Source: Globisporangium splendens (Eukaryota > Oomycota > Peronosporomycetes > Pythiales > Pythiaceae). From it: DNA of 64,000 bases. Where the stretch lies: the NCBI GenBank assembly GCA_006386115.1, contig VFIW01000019.1, positions 62,001-126,000 of the forward strand, read 5' to 3'. Position 1 is the first letter of the stretch; every line of letters begins with the position of its first letter. The notes beneath the pieces were generated by a model. It had not been told where the DNA came from. It worked only from the letters and a program-made list of their open reading frames with translations, and did not search any database. The translations under genes and the position numbers were made by a program. This document shows, one piece after another, positions 51,302 through 60,663 of this stretch.

Positions 51302-53230
51302 TTAGTAGACCGATTTGTTCTTGCCCTCAGAAGAATCGTCCGACTCATCGCTCTGCTTGGCGTTGTTCATGGTGGTGGTGGTCGCGGTGGTGACGCTGCC
51401 GCTCGAGTAGCTCTGCTTAGGGCTGCTGTTGCTCGTCACTGGGGCTACTGTGACCGGAGCATTATCCCGTGAAGGACAGCCAAACTTCTTGCCCATGGCC
51501 GTTCGCCAGTCGACAATGCAGATGGATTGCTTGCCCGCCTTGATCTCGTCGACAATGATCTTGCAGCGAGGCGAGGTCACGCCCCAGGTCTTCTTGAACT
51601 CTGGAGTGTAGTCCTTCACGCCACCGAGACACTCGTCCTGGAAGACGCACGACATTCTCTCGATCTCGTCCATGGACTTTTGCGATTGGCCACCAAGCTG
51701 TTGGATCATCTCGTCATACCACTGCTCGACGACCTTGGTGGACTCGTCGCGGTCCTTGTCCACGAGCACCACGTCCACTGCATCAGGATTACTGGACATC
51801 GTAGCTGCTGGGTCGGTTGAGTTACCAGTCTCTTGTTGCACTGGGGAGTTGCTCGCATCGGCATTGGAGGTAGCGATGGCTGCTGGATCAGCGTACGCAT
51901 TGTCCGATTGCTCTGGCGAGTTGTAGTCTGCAGCACGCACTTTGCCCGCGCTGACTTCAGCATCCTCATTGTTGCCCTGGTCGGCCAACTTGCGTCCCCA
52001 TGGCCACCAAGGCCATCTCCAGCCTCGTTGCGGCGTCGGCGCTGGAGTTGGCGATGCAGTCGGGCGGAAAGTAGCAGCTGGAGCTGGGTTTGGTTGATTG
52101 TTGTTCGTGGCGGGAGCTGGGGCGGAGGCTTGCTGGCCATCGCAGTTGGTGTACATGGTCGCGAGGTAGCCACTGAGCTCGTACGAGTAGCTGCTCGTGC
52201 CCAGGTCACGAATGTCCATGAGGTCTGCAAACCGGTTCGGGACATCCTGGAAGTACTGGCCAATGAGCTGATCCTGGCTGCCCTGAATGGGGTTTCGGCC
52301 ACCTTGACCCGTGCGCATGGTGATCACATCGGCGGGGTTGAACGGACCGCCGTTGCTTCTTCGGCTGCACGACGTCCATGCAACTGGGTGAGACGCCTTC
52401 TGTTCAAACGTCATGCGCGTGGTTCCAACGCGGCATTTGTGGAAAATGACGTGCAACGCATCGATCATCGCGTGGTGCGACCAGAACACTGGGTCCGACG
52501 GAGACGTGAACGTCGAAATGGCGCCATCCAGAGCCGCGTGCACGTTGTTGTGTACTCCCTGCTCCAGTGTCGGCGAGAACTCACCGATGTTCCTGCCCGT
52601 GAAAACCTGGTTACGTACCGACGCGTAACTAGCTGATCCTGGAAGCCTCGTGCTCCTCCATGGACCGCGAGTCAGGCACCGCGCACACGAGTTGCCGCGA
52701 ACGGCTCCGTTTTCACAGAAATGGTCGAGTGGGTACACGTTGACACACGCGCCAGCTGTTTGAATGCCGTTGATCGTGAGCAGTCTGCTCCGGGTGCCCG
52801 ACGGAACGCCGCCGAGCTCGCCGATGATCGCAGAGCAGTCGGCGATGCTCCTGCACTGGTTGTTGGTCATGCGGTTGTGCGCCGTGATCCAGTCCCAGTA
52901 CGGCACCGTCACGCACGCGTACTGACTGCCCTGACCGCGCAGCATGTTTTCAAACGCGACGAGCAGCAGGCGGTGCCAGTAGATGAACATGCACTGCTGA
53001 TGCGCCTCCATCTCGGAGCGCATCTCCGTGTGCATCTCGACGAACTTGATGTACGCGCCCGAGTCCATAGCCGCGGCGATCGCACCCTTGTACGTGTTCT
53101 TGTCCTGGGTCGAGAGGCTGTCCCAGTTGCGGCGCGTGCGGCTCCCGCACGACGACTGCGCGTCCGCGACGGGGTTCCACAGCGCGAGCACCGCGACCAG
53201 CAGCAGCGAGCTCCACGCCCAGACCTTCAT
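51302..53230 (-). CDS. Secreted tyrosinase D with Pro/Asn linker and C-terminal module
   Basis: Single exon, 642 residues from ATG 53230, the longest of the four. Signal peptide WSSLLLVAVLALWNPVADA. CuA: VEMHTE, EAHQQC, YWHR. PYWDW. CuB: HNNVH and SHHAMIDALHVIFHKC. The linker is Pro/Ala/Asn-rich with a basic Trp patch (RGWRWPWWPWGRK). The C-terminal module has MSCVFQDECLGG, PRCK and FGCP, then a low-complexity Thr/Ser/Asn tail of about 45 residues not seen in B or C. All copper His and PYWDW are present. Extracellular phenol oxidation is expected. Confidence 0.92.
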   Translation of the reverse strand: MKVWAWSSLLLVAVLALWNPVADAQSSCGSRTRRNWDSLSTQDKNTYKGAIAAAMDSGAYIKFVEMHTEMRSEMEAHQQCMFIYWHRLLLVAFENMLRGQGSQYACVTVPYWDWITAHNRMTNNQCRSIADCSAIIGELGGVPSGTRSRLLTINGIQTAGACVNVYPLDHFCENGAVRGNSCARCLTRGPWRSTRLPGSASYASVRNQVFTGRNIGEFSPTLEQGVHNNVHAALDGAISTFTSPSDPVFWSHHAMIDALHVIFHKCRVGTTRMTFEQKASHPVAWTSCSRRSNGGPFNPADVITMRTGQGGRNPIQGSQDQLIGQYFQDVPNRFADLMDIRDLGTSSYSYELSGYLATMYTNCDGQQASAPAPATNNNQPNPAPAATFRPTASPTPAPTPQRGWRWPWWPWGRKLADQGNNEDAEVSAGKVRAADYNSPEQSDNAYADPAAIATSNADASNSPVQQETGNSTDPAATMSSNPDAVDVVLVDKDRDESTKVVEQWYDEMIQQLGGQSQKSMDEIERMSCVFQDECLGGVKDYTPEFKKTWGVTSPRCKIIVDEIKAGKQSICIVDWRTAMGKKFGCPSRDNAPVTVAPVTSNSSPKQSYSSGSVTTATTTTMNNAKQSDESDDSSEGKNKSVY

Positions 53231-53279
53231 GCTGCCCCGAGTTGATAATCCCTCTCCTTTGACGTTCGGCGTGTGCCTC

Positions 53280-53293
53280 AAAACGTAGAATGA
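53280..53293 (-). promoter_or_regulatory. Inr+FPR-like core promoter of tyrosinase D
   Basis: TCATTCTACGTTTT on the minus strand, 13 of 14 matches to TCATTYYNCAWTTT, 50-63 bp before the ATG at 53230. Confidence 0.55.
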
Positions 53294-54455
53294 GAGCACA
53301 TTGGCATGGAGTCATCGCCGCATGCACGAGGTAGAGGCGCGCTGAGGCGAATAGTGAGCCACTCCACCATGTGGCTGATTATTCTCCCTCCCTGTACATA
53401 CGAGTGGCGTATGTAAGTGCATGGGGATCGCAACTGGTGTCTTTCCTCGGTGGATACCTGTCGTTTTGATGCGTTGTATAATTGTTCGAGTGTTCTGGTC
53501 ATCAAGAGAGAGCCGTTGCTTTGGTGTTGGGCATATGGACGCTCGTGTGTGTGGCTAGAGCTCTGGGGGTAACGTCTGGATACTAAACAATAGCGCCATG
53601 CCTCTCCGTCTGCACGGTTTTTAGTTAGTGCTTTACACTAAAATTGCATGGATGTATCCGATGAGTGTGGGCACAGAATGGTGGTCAAGCAGTTGCAGTA
53701 GTCAGTTCGTCCCTCGTCTAATGGATGCATCTAAAAGAGGCATTTAGCTCACTAAAGTAAACCTTCATGTACGTTATTATTAGGTGCATAGAGGTAGTGT
53801 ACGGTAAAAGCCTGTCGTTGGGTGGTTCGAGGTAGTCAGAGCCGTCGCTACGCACATTGCACCCACGCTTTTACACGACGTCCTTGAAGTATGAGCCATT
53901 GGATGGGCGAGATGAGCCCTTCGCTTTCGTTCGCAGAAAAAACATCGCCTTTCTGTGGACGATCCAGGTGGGGGCGTCACATTCACGTTGAAGGCTTGAA
54001 CACATCGATGCATTCCTCCGATGTCATGAACCGCTGCTTCAACCTTTCTCGCAGCAGCAATTTGCTGTGCCAGGATTCGTCCAGTATGCGGCCACCACAT
54101 GAAAGCAACTCTTGCTCGGTCATCCTCCCATTATCTTTTTGTGGCCACAGGACTGCGCACCATTTGTTTTTGTATCGTAGATCTCCTGAGGTGGGGCGGT
54201 AGCCACACAAGCAGTAAAGTGTCAGGAGCTTTTCGTTTCTACCAAGCAGCTCACCTGATGACTAATAGCCAGAAGTATTACCGGATGTCTACGAATGCTA
54301 TACGTATATCGTAACCCGTAACCAGTGATCACTCAGTACAGTATATGCTTCTATTAGTGGATCTCCAGTCTTAGCTTATATCAGTAGCTTGGTTATTTCG
54401 TCCCCTAAAACCCAGCAAGTGCCAATTGGTGAACGCGCCATATTCGACCGAGACG
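53294..54455. other. 1.2-kb divergent intergenic, no gene recognised
   Basis: Upstream of tyrosinase D and the CWF19L1-like gene. Frame 53891-54202 has no motif or codon bias. Confidence 0.6.
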
Positions 54456-56475
54456 ATGGTGAAGATCTTGCTCTGCGGACAGGTGAACGGGCAGTGGCAC
54501 CTCGTGTTCGAGCGCGTGAAGAAGCTCAACGCGGCCGCCAAAGGCGCACCCTTCGAGGTACTGCTCTGCGTCGGCCGCGCATTCCCGATCCCTGCCGAGT
54601 ACGTCGACGGGAGCAAGCCCGTGCCGATCCCCACATACTTTGTGACCGCGTTTGAAGACAAGAACGCGCTGGAGAACGATGCGATGCAATCCGCGCTGTA
54701 TGCGAAGATCTCGAAGCCACAAGCGGACACGAGTGGGCTCGTGGAAGTGGTGAAGAACCTGTTCTTCTTGGGCAATCATGGTGTCACGACGGTACATTTT
54801 TTGACCATTGCGACCATGCATCGGTTGTTATGAGACTAATGTGGCGGCTTTGCTGTGGGGGAATGCTGTAGATTGAAGGGTTGAAGGTGGCCTTCCTCTC
54901 GGGTACGGCTGCCAAGGATGATACGGCGGCATCAAGCACACCACTGCATTACTCCATGGCGACGGTACGTTGAGTGTTTCTGTGTGGTGCTCTTTCTGTA
55001 TGAAAAGATGAGTGATTTGAGTCATAGAGCTGCTGACTATACGAGCTTTGTGCTGTGTGTGATATGCGTAGGTGGATGATCTTATTGCCAGTATTGAGAA
55101 GCAAGGTGCACACGACATCGACTTTCTACTGACAGCCGAATACGCAGCCAAGTACGTAATCCCCACACTTTCTCTTTGAGTATGAAAGTAGTCATGGTGG
55201 TGATCATTGTGTGTGTCTCTCTATAGCTTCCAGAAATTGCTTCCAGAACAGCAAGTCCCGTCGGAACTGCAGACAGTGGAGGGAAGTCCGTATTTGCAGA
55301 AGCTGCTGCAAGTGGTGCACCCCAAGTACCACATCACGAGTGCGTCGGCCAGCAGTGGCGTCTTCTACCAGCGCCTTCCGTACGTGAGTGAGCATCCGTC
55401 GAGTGGACGCAAGTCTGTCACACGCTTAATCGGACTCTGTGGAGTGAGCACGTCCAAGAACAAAGCCCACAAGTACCTGCACGCGCTCCAAGTGACCCCG
55501 ACTGCAAGTGGCGAAGGTGCAGTCGACATCCCAGCGGGGACAACGCAGAATCCGTACGCGCAGGCGCCGCCGTCTCCAGATCGGCGGTATCGTGAGGAAC
55601 CAAATGCAAAGCGACAGAGAGTCGATGGTCCTAAAGCAGGTGGCGGAGGTCTCTCGGAGGAACAGATCGCGCAGCTGACGGCCCAAAGTGTCCAGGGTGC
55701 GCAGTTCTTTTACGACCAGAAACTCGCGGCACGAGGTCAGCGGCAGGTAGCACTTCGTCAAGAGCGAGACAACAGCAAACGTGATCGACGAGCACCGCCG
55801 CCAGTGCCTGAACGCACCGAGTGCTGGTTCTGTCTTGCGACGCCGAGTGTCGAGCGCCACTTGATCGTGAGCATCGGACAGGAAGCGTACCTTGCGATGC
55901 CTAAAGGTGCGATCAACCCGGACCATTTGCTGATCGTGCCGATCGCGCACGAGGCATCGTCCATGAAGCTCCGTGTCGACACGTGGAAAGAAATCGAGCG
56001 CTTCAAGAGCGCACTTCGAGAGTTCTTTGCGTCGCAGGATAAAGACGTGATTGTGTTTGATCGCAACATCCAGACGATTGGCGCGACGCATTGCCACTTG
56101 CAAGTGATTGGCATTCCGCGCTCCAAAGCTGCCATTGCGAGACGTGTGTTTGAAGGCGAAGGCGAGAAGTACAACGTACGCTTCAAGGTCCTCGAGAAGG
56201 ACGCCGATCTGCAACAAACAACCGATGGGAAGCCATTTTTCTACGCCGAGGTGCCCGGTGAGGACGGCAACGTGGTGCGTCTGCTGAACTTTGTCGAGGG
56301 CAAGCACTACATGCAGTTTGGTCGCCACGCGGCCGCGTGCGTGCTGGAGATGCCACGGCGCGCGAACTGGAAGTACTGCGTCGTGCCAAAGCCCGAGGAA
56401 GAGCAGATGACGAAGCAGTTTAAGGAGCAGTGGAAGCAATTTGACTTCACGCTGGAAGACGACGACGACGAATAG
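54456..56475 (+). CDS. CWF19L1: CWF19-like 1 protein (mRNA-splicing / lariat-associated)
   Basis: Exons 54456-54791, 54872-54964, 55072-55151 and 55227-56475 give 585 residues in frame. The N-terminal 200 residues are the metallophosphatase-like domain related to Dbr1 (KILLCGQVNGQWHLVFERVK; KNLFFLGNHGVTT; LKVAFLSGTAAKD). An acidic/basic linker leads to CwfJ C-terminal domain 1, HIT-like (ECWFCLATPSVERHLIVSIG; AINPDHLLIVPIAHE; THCHLQVIGIP), and CwfJ domain 2 (RANWKYCVVPKPEEEQMTKQ). CWF19 proteins bind late spliceosomes and aid intron-lariat turnover. The tail is EDDDDE. Its role fits with the crooked-neck gene in the same window, but the two are not adjacent. Confidence 0.92.
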
Positions 56476-56624
56476 AGGAAAGGATATGTCGAAGTAAGAC
56501 AAAAATGGCTTTTGGATTTGACTTGGTTCGCATTACAATAAAATACATAAGGGAGACCAGCGGAGCGTCTGCTCCTCGATGTGACGATTAAGTTGAATAA
56601 ATGACAGACAGAGGTGCTTGGGGT

Positions 56625-56993
56625 TTACGCAGTCGACGCGCCGAACACGACGTTCCAGATGTCGCCTTTGGCGGCCGCGGACGCAGACGTCGCGGTGGTC
56701 GCTGCTGCGCTTGGCTTGGCTACTGCGGTGGTCTTGAGCACCGTGCTTGGGATGGCTGCTCGCGCCATGTTGGAGACCAGCAGTGGCGCTTCGTCGAGTG
56801 CTTCCTGGATCTGCTCTTCGTAGTCAATGCCGTAGATCTCGCACCAAGCCAGTTCGCCGCTTGAGACAACGTGAGGGGCTGGTGCCGAGGCTGCTGCTGC
56901 AGGGACTTGGAACGCCTTGGCGGCAGCTGTAGACGAATGGATGGATCGCGAGGCTTGGAGCGGGGCTGCGCTGCGAACGACTCGGGCCAACAT
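56625..56993 (-). CDS. Small Ala-rich, probably mitochondrial protein
   Basis: Single exon, 122 residues from ATG 56993. The first 30 residues (MLARVVRSAAPLQASRSIHS) are basic and Ser/Ala-rich without acids, a mitochondrial targeting signature including a RSIHSS cleavage-like site. A short conserved-looking core (GELAWCEIYGIDYEEQIQEA) is followed by an Ala/Thr-rich stretch and DIWNVVFGAS. No family recognised. It is convergent with the CWF19L1-like gene, 149 bp apart. Codon bias and the coherent N-terminus support it being real. Confidence 0.6.
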   Translation of the reverse strand: MLARVVRSAAPLQASRSIHSSTAAAKAFQVPAAAASAPAPHVVSSGELAWCEIYGIDYEEQIQEALDEAPLLVSNMARAAIPSTVLKTTAVAKPSAAATTATSASAAAKGDIWNVVFGASTA

Positions 56994-58489
56994 GGAGGTG
57001 AAGGTGATGAGTGGACGGACTTGAGCTGTTGATGGGAATTTGGAAAGTGAGTGGGAGCGTCCAATGCAGAGCTCTGGTCTGCAGCGTAAGCAGCTTCCAG
57101 TTTACGTAGCTCTTGGTGGATTCTGTTCTCTGTGGTCATGTTGAGGTTGTGCGTGTCCACCAATCACAGCGGCGCGAAACGCCAAGGTAGCTATCTGACG
57201 TCCGCGGCGTCACGCTCGTCAATTCCAGTGCGACGTTTGACGAGAAAAAAGAGACCGTGGTGCTTGCAAAGTCGCCCTTCTGGTGACTTAGTTGGTATTG
57301 AGCTGTAAAATAGACGAAAATGTTGAGTTTGCAACATTGGGAGATGGGTTGACGAGCCACGAGGCGTGACGCGCCGTGATCCCGAAGGGGTTTTGAAGGC
57401 GTCGATTCATCAAACAACCTTGTATAATGAGAGTAGCAATGATTTAATCGCATGTATGCCGTTTTAAAAAGGGGCTTTCGTTGAAAGGTGATTCAACTGT
57501 GAATTGATACGCAATATTAAACAGGAATACGTTAGTTGCGAAGACAAAATTCGGGAATGTTGCGTGTTTGTGCGCATCGTCATCGAGAAATGCGCAAGCT
57601 TGACGTTGAAGTTGGTCGTTCCATGCTGATCCAGACATTTCCTTCCAGGAATGCGACAGCGTGCCTCCAGAAACTCGCGGCGTGAGTTGAAGTCACACTG
57701 ATCTCCCTAGAGTGAAGCTCAGTTGACGTGCTCTGCGCTCGTCTATGGTGCGACGTTGAAGTGCCAACCGCCACCTTCAAACTCCTGGTGCAACTGCAAC
57801 GAGCACAACAGCATCGACATGGAAAGGCTAGGCAAAGTGGCGATGTTTATACATGCCTCAGACTGTGTGGAAAGTCTTTGTAAAAGCTAAGCGGACAAGG
57901 TCACAGTGCTTGGATGCGAGAGGATGAACAAAGCAATCGCCAAGTAGGTACAAGGAGCTACTTTGTGTCCTGGTTACTCGCACGCCTTCAGGCATGAATA
58001 CATTGTTCGTGAGCTGCCGTGGGTAGCCCAAGTCAAGTTCTGATATGAGACTAATGGCTATGGACAAATCTTGCCTCCATCTCGCTACTAGCTACCGCAC
58101 CTGAACTGACTTGACGCTCTAATGTAGAATGAAAACCTGGAGCAAAAATATCCAAGTGTATCCGGACACAACCCCCAACAAAATGACTCGGCTTCCCAAA
58201 CAATGCATTTGCACAAGACGCTTTGATGGAACGGAGTACGATTCCCACCGCTTGGGCGAGAGCCAACCCAGAGAGGTACATCGGAGGCGTGGGTTTTAGC
58301 GAAGCAGGAATCGCGAGGCGGCCTTAGCGTCTGCATCGAAAGCACGTCGTCGAGTTGCTGCTCGCTGTGCGCTGGCGACTTGGCAGTTCGGGTAGAGCTC
58401 TTACCACCGCGATCCCCACTTTGAGATCCCTGAGCTGGAAACTTGGAGCTCTTGGTTGTTGGCTTCGACGCAAAGTCGGAGGTACCTCG
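56994..58489. other. 1.5-kb intergenic, no intact gene
   Basis: Short frames only. Minus-strand segments near 58230-58300 (SCFAKTHAS) resemble the zinc-knuckle relic described next. Confidence 0.5.
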
Positions 58490-58580
58490 AGACTTGGCAT
58501 AGCAAGACTCAATTTCGTTGCCCTCGCGACCACAGCGGAGACACCGGTTGGCTCCGTTCGCATGGATCTTCGCAAAACAC
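58490..58580 (-). pseudogene. Zinc-knuckle (CCHC-like) relic
   Basis: The minus strand reads CFAKIHANGANRCLRCGREG then NEIESCYAKS, the CxxCGREGHxxxxCYAKT repeat seen in many oomycete repeat-associated proteins, with Asn in place of the metal-binding His. The surrounding frame has no other domain and no good start. Likely debris of a larger gene or mobile element. Confidence 0.4.
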
Positions 58581-58786
58581 ACATTTTAATATGTGTTTTG
58601 TGCAGACCCATTAGCATTTTTAAAAAATGTCGATTTTTTTGCTCAAAATTGGTATTTCTAAAATATAATATTGTAGAAACGGCAACTTTGGTAGGAACAG
58701 TTTCTCCCGCCAACTCAAACAGAAGCGGTTATTGGTATATACCACTTCACATCACCCCTCAATTGCCTCGCACACATTTTGATGAC
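58581..58786. other. Upstream region of UPF0489 gene
   Basis: AT-rich, with TATATACC at about 58735. No clear Inr+FPR match. Confidence 0.5.
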
Positions 58787-60560
58787 ATGAAGCATCCACA
58801 CAGAACCAAGAAGCCGGCGCTCCGTGTCGTGGTCGCGGACGACCACCACCACGTGCTGCCCGAGATCCACGCCGTACGCTGCTAGCTGCACTTGTGTAGC
58901 TCACAATTGGGCTGTGCACCGCCTGCCGCTAACGTAAACTGCTAGAACTGTAGGCGATCCGCCGGCGCATCCTCCCATTCACCGGCATCCACGTGCTGCA
59001 CTTTGACGCGCACCCGGACCTGTCGTTCCCTCGCGCCGTCGACCCAACGCTCGTGTTTGAGCCGCACGCGCTCTATGACGCGCTTGACGAGTCCGTCTCC
59101 GGTATGCGTCTATTTTGTGTGCATGTGTGATGTGGCTACGAGCTGATGTTAAAGACTGCTTCGTAGGTATTGCCGAGTTTTTGCTGCCGTTGGTGTACGC
59201 AGGTCATGTGAACCAGATCACGTGGATCAAGCCCCAATGGGCAACGCAGGTACTAACTGGTAGCAAAAGCGCGGAGAAGCTCTGTTGGTTTATTCACTAG
59301 ACTGACAATGTAGTGGTGTCGTAGATGCCCATCGATGCGTGGAAGCAAGCGTTCGTCGGCAAGCATCAAGATACGAGTGCGTGACCTGAACCATTGCCTC
59401 CTACGTGATAACCCAAGTGGCTCAGGTTTACATGCGATGGTGGTGCTGTAGAACGTCTCTGTGTGTCACTGCCGCTGCTGCATTTCATCGAAGAAGACGC
59501 GTACGCGGCTGTCGACGCCATGGCATCCGAGACCATCAAGTACGTATATGCTGGCTATTAGTAGGACGTGCGTGGTGTGTTGGAGTTTATCATAGCTCTC
59601 TCTCTTTCTCTACGTGTTTGTTTGCATTATGGAAACAAACATAGGTCATGGGATCTCTTTGTCACCGAGCTGCGAGATAGATCCCCGTCAGTATCTACTG
59701 ACGCTCCTTCGTTTGCAAGCATTGATGGTGGCGACGTCTTGGCACAAGTACGTTCGCAGCTTCAACAAGAGCCTGCCCAAGCGTATATTTTAGACATCGA
59801 TTTGGATTATTTCTCGACTTGGAATCCATTCCGCAAAGGTAAGAATATGTAATCACTGCTGTGCGTCAACCTGTCCATTTGCTCAATAGCAGACCTGCTT
59901 TGTGCATTTGCTTGCGTTTCCCTCTCAGATCTGGAGCAGCGCGTTGGTGCAGCCACGGCGAACATTGTCGCGCAAGTGTTTGCTGCACTGCGGTACAAGG
60001 ATATGGGAAATGACATGAGCATTGCGGTTCGAAGTCAGGATCGTCGCAGCTTTGCAGCAGCATTCGAGCAGCTGAAGGAACAAAACGAGACACAAGCCAA
60101 TGATCCGTCCGTGTTTGATCCATCGAGTCCAGTGTATCAGTCGATCCTCAACACGTTGATTCCGTTGTATCCTGACAATGCTGACGCACCAGACTTGCTC
60201 GCTACGTTCATGAAACTGATGGTGAATCTGGACCAGGAGGCACGCCAACTCGTGTGGTGGGCGGGACCAAACCTCGATCTCCCGCATCACATGATCTCCA
60301 ATGACGAGATTGAGCACATGATCGCTGCATTCCGAGACTTCCTAGGTGACGTTGCAACAACTAGTGGAGAACTCACGCACCCGCCGTCGCTCGTGACGAT
60401 CGCGAAATCGACGGGAGACGAGTACTTGCCGCCGCATCAGCTCGAGTTTGTGCAATCACGGGTTCTGCGTTCCCTCAGAGACGTGTTTGGTGACGTTGAC
60501 GTCGAATTCGTCGCGTATGAAGACGTTCAAGACGATGAAGACAAAGCAAACGAAAGATAG
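58787..60560 (+). CDS. UPF0489 family protein (C5orf22-like)
   Basis: Seven exons (58787-58873, 58954-59101, 59167-59249, 59325-59376, 59452-59539, 59645-59838, 59929-60560) give 427 residues, every join in frame (introns 65-105 bp). Signature blocks of the family are [30 protein letters not shown] and [16 protein letters not shown], with [14 protein letters not shown] and [15 protein letters not shown] near the C-terminus. The Asp/His clusters resemble the metal-binding site of the arginase/deacetylase fold, so a metal-dependent hydrolase is plausible, though no activity is established. A downstream neighbour, RPC2, ends 103 bp away on the opposite strand. Confidence 0.9.
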
Positions 60561-60663
60561 AGAAACTTGCAACTTGTGAGTGTGTGCCTTTTAGTATACT
60601 TTTTCTGTTTGGATCTAGCGACAGGTGAGTCGGTTCATTGGATGAATATAAATGGTCCTAGTT

